The position numbers and the translations under genes are program-made. The notes under the pieces were generated by a model, which had not been told where the DNA came from, made no database searches, and was given only the letters and a program-made list of their open reading frames with translations. DNA of 64,000 nucleotides from GCA-2690565 sp002457235 (GTDB lineage Bacteria; Verrucomicrobiota; Verrucomicrobiia; Opitutales; Coraliomargaritaceae), in the NCBI GenBank assembly GCA_045565695.1, contig JBJLEZ010000001.1, positions 124,001 to 188,000 on the forward strand, read 5' to 3'. Shown here one piece after another: positions 54,125 through 62,095 of this stretch; the stretch's first letter is position 1, and each line of letters starts with the position of its first letter.

Positions 54125-54634
54125 ATGGAAAAATCAAACTCACCTCTCCCATTTAAAATTAGCTGCCTTATCTTTATCACCAATAAAAAAGGGGATAATT
54201 TATTGATTAAAAGAAGCAAATCACCCAATAAAAACTGCTGGAGTCCTATTGGAGGTAAATTAAATATGCATTTAGGAGAATCTCCTTATGAATGTGCTAG
54301 ACGGGAAACCCTTGAAGAAATCAACTTAGATCTAAAAGATGGAGATTTAAACTGCTTTGGCTATATCTCAGAAAAAAGCTACGAAGGAGCAGGCCATTGG
54401 TTAATGTTCTTATTCAAATCTAAAATACAACTCGAAACAATTCCCCAAGCAATTGATGAAGGTAGTTTTAATTTTTTCTCTCGCTCCGAAATTGATGCAT
54501 TAGCTATTCCTGAAACAGATAGAACTCTCTTGTGGCCATATTATGATTCACATAGCAATGGATTCATCGGCATTCGGGCTAATTGTAACCCTAACAATCA
54601 ACTAGAGCTAACCGAGGAGATTTCTTTGCTCTAA
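54125..54634 (+). CDS. Nudix hydrolase (degenerate last motif glycine)
   Basis: The 169-residue protein has a Nudix box GGKLNMHLGESPYECARRET followed by LEEINL, where the consensus Gly after EE-x is Asn. The important REx2EE acidic residues are intact. The N-terminal FKISCLIFITNKKGDNLLIK is typical. The substrate is unknown. It is transcribed divergently from the pilus operon and is followed, across about 40 bases, by the converging recF. Confidence 0.88.
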   Translation: MEKSNSPLPFKISCLIFITNKKGDNLLIKRSKSPNKNCWSPIGGKLNMHLGESPYECARRETLEEINLDLKDGDLNCFGYISEKSYEGAGHWLMFLFKSKIQLETIPQAIDEGSFNFFSRSEIDALAIPETDRTLLWPYYDSHSNGFIGIRANCNPNNQLELTEEISLL

Positions 54635-54674
54635 CCATTCAATCAAGCTCTTACTGGGAATTGTTGAAAGTTGG

Positions 54675-55769
54675 CTACTTTTGGTGTGTTGAATCCGATT
54701 GCGTAAATTTGCCTTTATTAACATTCCAAACTTGCCAATCTAGGCTAGTCTCCTCCACGGAGTATTCTGTGCCAGAGGCAATGATTTGAATTTCTTTAGG
54801 ACAAGTCGCCCAAAAACTTTTTTTGCGCATCGGGTCGAGTTCTCCTAGAATATCATCAACTAAAATAACGGGCTTAATTCCAAGTTCCATTTCAAACAAA
54901 GAAGCTTGGGCCATTCGAAGGGCCACAATGAGTCCACGTTGCTGACCATCCGAACCATACTCTTTGGCACCTCCAATAGCCAAACTGATTGAGTAATCAT
55001 CTCGATGTGGCCCTCGACCCGTAGAACCCATAATTTGGTCTTTTTTTCTCTGCTCAGCAAAAAAATGCTCGTAAGCACTGATAGAAGGACAGTCCATATC
55101 TGGTTTATAAGCTAATACTGGACTTTCTTTATCTTCAGAAAAAGCTTCGTAAACATTGACTAAAATCTGACTGATATGCTCAATGCCTTCTCTGCGCTTC
55201 ACCACCAAACTATAAGCACATTTCGCCAATTCTTTCTCAAAAGCATCGAGAGCCTGACCTTTAGATTGCATTTTGAGCAATTGATTCCTTTCTTGTACTG
55301 CTTTGTGATACATACGAAGTGATTGAAAATACTCTGGGTCTACAGATGCCAAAGTCATATCAAAGAAGCGACGACGCTCACTAGGGGAACCTCGCAATAT
55401 CATTAAGTCACCCGAATGCAGAGGGACTACAGGGAATAAGCCAATAAAGTCAGCCAGACGCTTTACAGGATCACCATCAATCAGCAAAATTTTTTGCTTC
55501 GGTTTGATATGTAGCTCTACTTCCGTTATCCCTAGTCGTTCATGCTCTATTTCATAAAACAATTGAAACTCGTTGGTGTTTTTTTGAAATAAAGGTTTGG
55601 TTAATTGTGTGCGGAAAGAGCGTAACGCAGAAATAAATCCAATGGCTTCGAGACAATTAGATTTTCCTTGGCCATTAACCCCAAGCATAAAATGATTTTT
55701 TCCAGATAAAGATAAATCACAGAAATCAATATTTCTAAATTGAGAAAACCGTGCTTTTGTAATCTGCAT
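54675..55769 (-). CDS. recF: DNA replication and repair protein RecF
   Basis: The 364-residue ABC-type ATPase has the Walker A motif LGVNGQGKSNCLEAIGFISA (about 30-49), the RecF-specific RSFRTQLTKPLFQ and PLHSGDLMILRGSPSERRRF, the signature YGSDGQQRGLIVALRMAQAS, and Walker B VILVDDILGELDPMR. It binds gaps in DNA and, with RecO (9107-9739) and RecR, helps load RecA. The usual neighbours dnaA, dnaN and gyrB are absent. It ends a minus-strand run and starts 14 bases after the LysM lipoprotein stop. Confidence 0.95.
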   Translation of the reverse strand: MQITKARFSQFRNIDFCDLSLSGKNHFMLGVNGQGKSNCLEAIGFISALRSFRTQLTKPLFQKNTNEFQLFYEIEHERLGITEVELHIKPKQKILLIDGDPVKRLADFIGLFPVVPLHSGDLMILRGSPSERRRFFDMTLASVDPEYFQSLRMYHKAVQERNQLLKMQSKGQALDAFEKELAKCAYSLVVKRREGIEHISQILVNVYEAFSEDKESPVLAYKPDMDCPSISAYEHFFAEQRKKDQIMGSTGRGPHRDDYSISLAIGGAKEYGSDGQQRGLIVALRMAQASLFEMELGIKPVILVDDILGELDPMRKKSFWATCPKEIQIIASGTEYSVEETSLDWQVWNVNKGKFTQSDSTHQK

Positions 55770-55782
55770 AGAAAACTATATT

Positions 55783-56571
55783 CTAGGGGATTAATAACTC
55801 TTGCCCCACTCGTAAAGAGCGTGCACTGGATAGGGTATCGCGATTTGCCTGAAAAATATCATTCCAACGATTAGCGGTTCCGTAAAATTTTTCACTTATT
55901 TTACTCAATGTATCTCCTGATTGAACAACATAGCTTTTAGGAACTTCTCTAGGATCAATTGTTTCCGTGCTATCAAAGTTTGTAAGGACATTATTAGATC
56001 CATTTAGCTCATTACTCCTCTGGCTTGAGGATTCTTCACCAGAGATCATTTCATTGCGCGATGTCGAAACAGAATTTATTGCATTACGCCCCTCTAAAGA
56101 TTTAATCTTAAGTAAGGTTTGGTTATACTTTAACTTAAGTTCGTCATTTTCTTTCTTTAATTTGTCGATAATTTCCAATAAATCAATACGGTCGACTTCA
56201 GCTTGAAATGGTTTCGTAGGCAGTTGCCTTAAAAATTCTAATTTTGCCGTTTCGATCAACTGCTTAACTTGTATTGTTCTTTCCGACTCTGGTTTTAACT
56301 CCAAATAACGGTCAAAATGAAAAATTGCACGGATTGGATCCTTCAAAGTTTGCAAATAAATATAGCCAACTTCCAAATGAGATTCTGGGGACTCTCGACG
56401 AACAGAAATTAATCCTAAATAAGTAATCAACGCATCCTCATAACGCCCTTGGCTTTGAAAATCTTTAGCCAACTTAAACTGTCGCTCATCTGTTTCTTCA
56501 ACTAAGGATAATTCACTTGATGAACAGGCACTGCAAAAAATGATACTGACTATTAGAAGAATTCGAGACAT
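55783..56571 (-). CDS. LysM and TPR-containing lipoprotein
   Basis: The 262-residue protein starts with a lipoprotein signal ending in CSACSSSE (Cys at about 16), followed by TPR-like helices (about 30-105: FQSQGRYEDALITYLGLISV, HFDRYLELKPESERTIQVKQ), a coiled-coil stretch (about 125-155), a Ser/Asn-rich linker, and a C-terminal LysM domain (about 214-262: YVVQSGDTLSKISEKFYGTA, NRWNDIFQANRD). It should be tethered to a membrane and bind peptidoglycan. The enzyme or partner it serves is unknown. It lies 14 bases upstream of recF, likely by chance of compaction. Confidence 0.9.
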   Translation of the reverse strand: MSRILLIVSIIFCSACSSSELSLVEETDERQFKLAKDFQSQGRYEDALITYLGLISVRRESPESHLEVGYIYLQTLKDPIRAIFHFDRYLELKPESERTIQVKQLIETAKLEFLRQLPTKPFQAEVDRIDLLEIIDKLKKENDELKLKYNQTLLKIKSLEGRNAINSVSTSRNEMISGEESSSQRSNELNGSNNVLTNFDSTETIDPREVPKSYVVQSGDTLSKISEKFYGTANRWNDIFQANRDTLSSARSLRVGQELLIP

Positions 56572-56650
56572 CAGAGCATAAAAGGATAGATTATGAACTT
56601 CATCAAATATTAAATTGTGACAGCCTTATTCTCGGTCAATCGTAAAGCGT

Positions 56651-57433
56651 TTACAAACTAGAGGCTGTTCCCCCCTCCCAAAAGTTTACTCTGTCCGCAG
56701 TGATCGCAATCGCAGATACAACTGCCATTTCCAGACGTAACACACGATTCCCTAAGTGCGCAAATTCCCACTTTTTTTTGATCAATAAAGCTCTCTCAGA
56801 GTCAGACCAACCTCGCTCAGATCCAAAAGCTAAATAGATATGAGGCACTTCATGCTTCTGAATATTGCTGCTAATCCTATTTTTAAAAGAAAGCCCTAAA
56901 CCTTGCTTAGCTTCATAATTATCCAACGCTAAATGAACAACTTGATTTTCAGAAGAATTGATGTGCGATAATGCCTCATTAAGATTTGTGTGCACAAAAA
57001 CTTCTGGTATATGTGTTGTAAAAGATTGCTCAGCCCCAAGCAGTAATCGCTCTTTGTAGTTTTCATCCGACCATAAACGACTCTTCATGTAAGAAGGCTC
57101 CGTATGTTCGGACTGGAAAAAATGCATTTGTCTCACTCCAAGACAAGCCCCTTCAAAAAGCACCCGTTTGGCCGTATGTGGACGAGGCATTCCAATTAAT
57201 AAATCAACCGGCAAACATGGAGGCGATGGCATACGCTCAATAATGCTTATTACAACAGAGCTATCTTCATCTATCGTCTCAATTTTTGCTAAAGCCCTTT
57301 GACCATTTATAAATCCAACATAAAAGACTCCGCCCAACTTGATCTTCAGAACCGATAAGATATGCCGTGTTCGTGGGTCATCTGCTGACAAATTTAATTG
57401 TTCAAAAGGAGCTTCAAACAAAATCAAATTCAT
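56651..57433 (-). CDS. rsmE: 16S rRNA (uracil1498-N3)-methyltransferase RsmE
   Basis: The 260-residue SPOUT-fold enzyme has the RsmE layout: N-terminal PUA-like domain (about 1-70, with DDPRTRHILSVLKIKLGG), LIGMPRPHTAKRVLFEGACL, FFQSEHTEPS, QSFTTHIPEVF, the knot motif LAFGSERGWSDSERALL (consensus GPEGG-x-s-x-x-E) and HLGNRVLRLEMAVVSAIAI. The GSERGW variant of GPEGGF keeps the acidic residue but has Ser for Pro and Arg for one Gly. It methylates U1498 of 16S rRNA. It starts 2 bases after the helicase stop. Confidence 0.93.
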   Translation of the reverse strand: MNLILFEAPFEQLNLSADDPRTRHILSVLKIKLGGVFYVGFINGQRALAKIETIDEDSSVVISIIERMPSPPCLPVDLLIGMPRPHTAKRVLFEGACLGVRQMHFFQSEHTEPSYMKSRLWSDENYKERLLLGAEQSFTTHIPEVFVHTNLNEALSHINSSENQVVHLALDNYEAKQGLGLSFKNRISSNIQKHEVPHIYLAFGSERGWSDSERALLIKKKWEFAHLGNRVLRLEMAVVSAIAITADRVNFWEGGTASSL

Positions 57434-57435
57434 AA

Positions 57436-58650
57436 TTAACGGCGTCTTCCAAATTGACTCGAACGACTATTGCGACGACGGCGAGTCGGCGTTTCTTCTT
57501 GTGACCGAATCACTGGTTCTTGAATGTAATTGAAACCTTCAAGCTTTTGTTGAGGAATCTTTTGGTCAATTAATTTTTCAATCGCCTCTAAGTGAGTAAA
57601 TTCATCAAGAGCCACTAAGGTCGCCGCATCACCTTCTTTTTGCGCCCTTCCTGTACGACCGATACGGTGCACATAATCTTCACTATTTTCGGGCACATCA
57701 TAATTGATCACATGCATCACGTGTGCAATATCAAGACCCCTTGAAGCAATATCTGTAGCAACTAAAATTTGAGCATCTCCATCCTTGAATTTTTTCAATG
57801 ACTGCTCACGAATTTTTTGAGAAAGATTGGAATGCATGGCTACACATCTATGATTACTGGCTTTTAGCCAACGAGCAATACGATCAGCGCCCTCTTTCAT
57901 GCGGCAAAAAATAATTAAGCTACCATCCCCCATTTGCTCAATTAAAGCGATTAACAAATCAAATTTTTGCAAAGCTCCAATGGGGAAAACGGTATGTTTA
58001 ACGGTACTTGCTGGACTTAATTGAATCCCGATATTCACCTCAACCGGATTTTTTAAATGCTTTTGTATGATCCGCTTAATTGAATCTGAAACCGTTGCAG
58101 AAAATAAGAGTGTTTGTCTATGAGGGTTTCGACAAAAACTAATGATTTTCAAAACATCATCCACAAAGCCCATGTCTAACATGCGATCCACCTCATCTAA
58201 AATTAAGTAATCTACTGAGCTTAAATCAATAGTCTTATTTTTAACATGATCAATCAATCGTCCCGGCGTTGCTACCACAATATCTGCACCTGAATTCAAG
58301 CAATCAATCTGATTTTTATAGCCGACACCCCCATGCAGTAAGCAGATATTTATGTCACATTCTTTACCAAATAAGATAAACTGTTCTTTAATTTGTGCTA
58401 CTAATTCACGTGTTGGCCCGATAGCTAAACATCGAATTCCTTTTTTCTTTTCTCCCTGTTCAATCAAGTGTAAAACAGGCAAAGCAAATGCTGCAGTCTT
58501 GCCTGTACCGGTTTGAGCAGAGCCAATGAGGTCACGTCCTGATATTATATGCGGAATTGATTCTCCTTGTATTGGCGTTGGTTCTTTGAACCCAATCGAA
58601 TCAATTACATTTTGGATTTTGGGAGCTAGACCCAGTTTGGCGAATGTCAT
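57436..58650 (-). CDS. DEAD-box family ATP-dependent RNA helicase (RhlE-like, DEVD box)
   Basis: The 404-residue protein has the Q motif MTFAKLGLAPKIQNVIDSIG and PTPIQGESIPHI, motif I AQTGTGKTAAFALPV, PTRELVAQI, ATPGRLIDH, motif II DEVD (LILDEVDRMLDMGF), SAT, and the second-domain motifs ATDIASRGLDI and YVHRIGRTGRAQKEGDA. The tail is short and Arg-rich (TRRRRNSRSSQFGRRR). Motif II has DEVD rather than DEAD. It should remodel RNA, for example in ribosome assembly or mRNA turnover. It lies directly upstream of rsmE. Confidence 0.93.
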   Translation of the reverse strand: MTFAKLGLAPKIQNVIDSIGFKEPTPIQGESIPHIISGRDLIGSAQTGTGKTAAFALPVLHLIEQGEKKKGIRCLAIGPTRELVAQIKEQFILFGKECDINICLLHGGVGYKNQIDCLNSGADIVVATPGRLIDHVKNKTIDLSSVDYLILDEVDRMLDMGFVDDVLKIISFCRNPHRQTLLFSATVSDSIKRIIQKHLKNPVEVNIGIQLSPASTVKHTVFPIGALQKFDLLIALIEQMGDGSLIIFCRMKEGADRIARWLKASNHRCVAMHSNLSQKIREQSLKKFKDGDAQILVATDIASRGLDIAHVMHVINYDVPENSEDYVHRIGRTGRAQKEGDAATLVALDEFTHLEAIEKLIDQKIPQQKLEGFNYIQEPVIRSQEETPTRRRRNSRSSQFGRRR

Positions 58651-58792
58651 AAAATTTATTAATACTTACTAAGAATTTTAGCGAAAGCATTATCCATAGG
58701 TTAAAATTTATATTATGCAAGCAAGGACATAGACGGCATATCACAACCTTCTTCCTACTTGCCAATAGGCAATTAAGTCATAATCTCACCGC

Positions 58793-59665
58793 ATGGCTCA
58801 TAATTATAGAGGTCGCATCGCTCCATCACCAACAGGTTATTTGCATTTAGGACACGCTCGCACTTTTTGGTTTGCAATGGAACGTGCCCGTTCAGAAGAA
58901 GGGGTTCTAATTTATCGCGAAGAAGATTTAGACTATAACCGTTGCCGTAAGGCATATAGCCAAGCAGCAATTGAAGATTTAAGTTGGTTTGGCTGTGTTT
59001 GGCAGAAAGGCCCCGATAAGTCTGAAATGAAGCAGTCATATCGACAGAGTGAACGCATGCCTTTATTTTTAAAAGCTTGGAAAGACTTAAAAGAACAAGG
59101 ACTTATCTACCCCTGCGAAAAATCACGAAAAGATATTCGGAAAGCTTCTGAAAATATTCAAAATATAGACCTAGAGCCAATCTATCCAGAAGCTTGGCGA
59201 CCCAGTCATGATGTCGCCGATAAGATTGATTCACCGGAAGGCTATAACTGGCGTTTTAAAGTACCCCAAGATCGAAAAATTGATTTTCATGATGAAAACT
59301 TAGGACCTTGTCAGTTCTCTAGTGGCAAAGATTTTGGCGACTTTCTTGTATGGAGAAAAGATGGCATACCTTCTTATGAATTAGCGGTTGTAGTCGATGA
59401 CATAGCAATGGAAATTACCGAGGTTGTCCGCGGAGAAGACCTGCTCATATCAACTGCACGACAGATTCTTATTTATGAAGCACTTGGGGCTGAATCACCA
59501 CAGTTTTTCCATGCGCCTCTTGTTGTAGATTCTTCAGGAGATCGACTAGCCAAAACGTATAAATCAATGTCTCTAAGAGAACTTAAAAAAGCAGGTTATA
59601 GCCCAGACGATTTAAGAAAATCTGAAGCTTGGTGGTCGGGAATAGAAGACTCTTTTGAATCCTAA
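58793..59665 (+). CDS. gluQ: Glutamyl-Q tRNA(Asp) synthetase-like protein
   Basis: The 290-residue class I protein has the GluRS-like catalytic core without the anticodon domain: GRIAPSPTGYLHLGHARTFW (HIGH), LIYREEDLDYNRCR, DFLVWRKDGIPSYELAVVVD, EVVRGEDLLISTARQILIYE, and RLAKTYKSMSLREL in place of KMSKS. E. coli GluQ binds zinc with CxC...YxxxC; here the first Cys pair has become CEKS and the last motif YPEAW, leaving at most one Cys and the Tyr. It attaches glutamate to queuosine in tRNA-Asp in known members. Its stop lies 4 bases from that of the converging miaA. Confidence 0.9.
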   Translation: MAHNYRGRIAPSPTGYLHLGHARTFWFAMERARSEEGVLIYREEDLDYNRCRKAYSQAAIEDLSWFGCVWQKGPDKSEMKQSYRQSERMPLFLKAWKDLKEQGLIYPCEKSRKDIRKASENIQNIDLEPIYPEAWRPSHDVADKIDSPEGYNWRFKVPQDRKIDFHDENLGPCQFSSGKDFGDFLVWRKDGIPSYELAVVVDDIAMEITEVVRGEDLLISTARQILIYEALGAESPQFFHAPLVVDSSGDRLAKTYKSMSLRELKKAGYSPDDLRKSEAWWSGIEDSFES

Positions 59666-59668
59666 TCC

Positions 59669-60559
59669 TTAGGAAGATAAATTGATACGGTCATCGGGTT
59701 CTGGTAACTGAGAGCGAAACCAAGTTTTTTGTTTTTTCACCAGACCATTGGTGTTTTTAATAATTAGGGGCAGCAAATCATTTTCTTCAATCTCCCCTTT
59801 TAAAAAAGCAATGCTTTCCCGATAGCCTATAGCATTAGCCGCATTGGGATTTTCTTCGATTCCCTCTTTAAGCAAGCCTTTAACCTCTTCAACCAATCCC
59901 GATTTAAGCATTGATTTCGCACGTATCGCTACACGTTCTTTTAACTCTTCTGAATCTCGTTCTAAAAGTATAAAATCTTTCTTATAGTCGGGATAAGGCT
60001 TGGGACGTTCTGCAAATTCTTTTTGCAAAACAGGCAAAGATTTACCTGAAGCAAGACAACGCTCCAAGGCTCGCTGTACCCGCCTTGGATTCAAAGTGTC
60101 TAGATTACCTAGGCCCTCAGGGCTTATGGCATTGAGACGATCTAACAGCCCCTTTAGTCCATAATTAGCAAATATAGATTCCGATTCAGCGCGAATTGCA
60201 TCAGAGACTTCTATGGTATCAACCACTGGCTCAAAAAAACTTTTTAAATAAAAGCCACTTCCTCCTGTTATAACAACTGATTTTCCGCGATTAAGAATAT
60301 CTTCAACAGTCTTATGAGCAAGGGTGTTAAATTGAGTGATATCAAAAGATTGGTTTACGGGATTCTGATCAATACAATGATGTGGAACCTTCGCTAACTC
60401 ATCTTTAGTCGGTTTTGCTGTGCCAATATCCATCCCTCTGTAAAAAAGAGAAGCATCACAGGAAATAATTTCCGCATTTAATTCTTCACAATAGTCTAAT
60501 GCGTATTGTGTTTTCCCAACCGCTGTTGCTCCTGTTATGATATGTAATGTTACAGCCAC
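59669..60559 (-). CDS. miaA: tRNA dimethylallyltransferase
   Basis: The 296-residue protein has the P-loop ITGATAVGKTQYALDYCEEL (about 7-26), ISCDASLFYRGMDIGTAKPT (the D/S/Q motif), HHCIDQNPVNQSFDI, ITGGSGFYLKSFFEPV, and ALERCLASGKSLPVLQKEFA. It prenylates A37 of tRNAs that read codons starting with U, giving i6A. Length is normal. It converges on gluQ and is transcribed alone. Confidence 0.95.
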   Translation of the reverse strand: MAVTLHIITGATAVGKTQYALDYCEELNAEIISCDASLFYRGMDIGTAKPTKDELAKVPHHCIDQNPVNQSFDITQFNTLAHKTVEDILNRGKSVVITGGSGFYLKSFFEPVVDTIEVSDAIRAESESIFANYGLKGLLDRLNAISPEGLGNLDTLNPRRVQRALERCLASGKSLPVLQKEFAERPKPYPDYKKDFILLERDSEELKERVAIRAKSMLKSGLVEEVKGLLKEGIEENPNAANAIGYRESIAFLKGEIEENDLLPLIIKNTNGLVKKQKTWFRSQLPEPDDRINLSS

Positions 60560-60631
60560 GAAAAATATACAAAATACGATTAAAGAGACTTGTCTATTCT
60601 TAAGGAATCAAAATTCTAAATTAAAATAAAA

Positions 60632-61798
60632 ATGAAAATATGTCTTGTTACAGAAACTTATCCGCCTGAAATAAATGGTGTTGCGAAAACACTCTATCGG
60701 ATAAGCCAAGATTTAAAAGTTTTAGGACATTCTGTGACGATCGTTCGTCCACACCAAAGCGGTGAAGCTAAAGTTTCTAAAATACCTCATATCACGATTG
60801 TTCCTTCATTACCAATTCCAGTCTACAAAGGACTTCATTTTGGGCTACCCTGTAGGGCACTCCTGAAAAAAATTTGGGGGAATGATAGACCGGACATTGT
60901 TTATGTCGCCACGGAAGGCCCACTGGGCGTATCTGCAATCAATTTAGCTCGCAAAATGAAAATTGCCGTTACTTCTGGATTTCATACCAATTTTCACAAA
61001 TACATGCGTCATTATCGCTTACCTATCATGTCTAAGCTGACAGAGCATTTTCTCAAAAAAACTCATAACAAAACTTTACGGACATTCGCTCCAACTGAAG
61101 ATGCAATTGAACAACTCAATCAAATGGGTGTTAAAAATACGCATTTACTCAGTCGAGGAGTGGATACTGAATTATTTAATCCAAGTAAACGAGATCATGC
61201 GTTGAGAGAATCTTGGGGCATAAAATCAGATAACCCAGAAAACCAATATGTTGCCATTTTTGTGAGCCGCATAGCTGCAGAAAAAAACATCCCACTGGCT
61301 ATTAATGCTTTCAAAAGAATCAAAGCAGATAATCCCGATGCATCTTGTATCTTCGTCGGTGATGGGCCGGAAAAACATACTTTAGAAAAAAACTATCCTG
61401 AATTTAAATTTGTAGGAACACAGACAGGAGAAATGCTGGCAAAATATTATGCGTCAGGAGATTTATTTATTTTCCCGAGCTTAACTGAGACCTTTGGAAA
61501 TGTGATCCCTGAAGCTATGGCATCCTCTCTCATTTCGATTGCTTTTAATTATGCCGCACCAAAAGCGTTGATTGAAAATAACATTACTGGCTACCTTGCC
61601 GAATACAATGATTCGAATTGTTTTATGAAAACAATAGACCGAGCTTTAAGCCAAAAAAGTAATTGGGAAAAGATGCGAAAGAAAGCACGTCAAAAAGCGG
61701 AACAACTCAATTGGATAAACATAGTTGAAAATTTTGCTGAAGATCTTCATAAAGCTTACCAAGAATACAATACTCATGAATCATCCAAATACCCCTAA
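60632..61798 (+). CDS. GT4-type glycosyltransferase
   Basis: The 388-residue GT-B protein starts MKICLVTETYPPEINGVAKT, with the N-terminal domain of GT4 enzymes, and has GPLGVSAINLARKMKIAVTS, SRGVDTELFNPSKRDHALRE, VAIFVSRIAAEKNIPLAINA, FVGDGPEKHTLEKNYPEF and the E-x7-E-like donor site SLTETFGNVIPEAMAS. These text blocks resemble alpha-mannosyl or sulfoquinovosyl/glucosyl transferases acting on lipid acceptors. The acceptor is not determinable. Its end overlaps the start of the DUF4212 gene by 23 bases. Confidence 0.9.
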   Translation: MKICLVTETYPPEINGVAKTLYRISQDLKVLGHSVTIVRPHQSGEAKVSKIPHITIVPSLPIPVYKGLHFGLPCRALLKKIWGNDRPDIVYVATEGPLGVSAINLARKMKIAVTSGFHTNFHKYMRHYRLPIMSKLTEHFLKKTHNKTLRTFAPTEDAIEQLNQMGVKNTHLLSRGVDTELFNPSKRDHALRESWGIKSDNPENQYVAIFVSRIAAEKNIPLAINAFKRIKADNPDASCIFVGDGPEKHTLEKNYPEFKFVGTQTGEMLAKYYASGDLFIFPSLTETFGNVIPEAMASSLISIAFNYAAPKALIENNITGYLAEYNDSNCFMKTIDRALSQKSNWEKMRKKARQKAEQLNWINIVENFAEDLHKAYQEYNTHESSKYP

Positions 61799-62090
61799 TC
61801 CAAATTCTAGCCCTCAGCTTAAAAAACAAAAGACAAGCAATAGCTACTGGAATAAAAATCTTAAAATAATGTCACTCCTACTCTTTTGCTGGTTTTTCTT
61901 CAGTTTAGGTTGTGGCGTACTGTGGGTTGATTATCTGAATCAATGGACGATACCAGGCACAGGTTTTAAACTGGGATTCTGGTTCGCTCAACAAGGAAGC
62001 ATAATCGCCTTTGTCATCATCGTTCTTGTATACGCACTTTTAATGAATCGTGCGGATAAAGCTGCAAACAACTCAAATTCAAACGCTTAA
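61776..62090 (+). CDS. DUF4212 small subunit of a sodium:solute symporter
   Basis: Start at the ATG at 61776 gives a 104-residue protein; an upstream ATG at 61725 lies inside the glycosyltransferase gene. It has an N-terminal polar tail, then two membrane segments (about 35-55, MSLLLFCWFFFSLGCGVLWV; 70-92, FWFAQQGSIIAFVIIVLVYA), and the connecting GTGFKLGFWFAQQGS typical of DUF4212. This family lies next to the large symporter of VC_2705 type, and here the large gene follows 5 bases later. It is probably an accessory subunit. Confidence 0.92.
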   Translation: MNHPNTPNPNSSPQLKKQKTSNSYWNKNLKIMSLLLFCWFFFSLGCGVLWVDYLNQWTIPGTGFKLGFWFAQQGSIIAFVIIVLVYALLMNRADKAANNSNSNA

Positions 62091-62095
62091 TCATC

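Noticed and set aside
59659..59675. Short palindrome TCCTAATCCTTAGGA between gluQ and miaA
   Set aside because: Only about six pairs, a 3-base loop and no T run; too weak to call a terminator.
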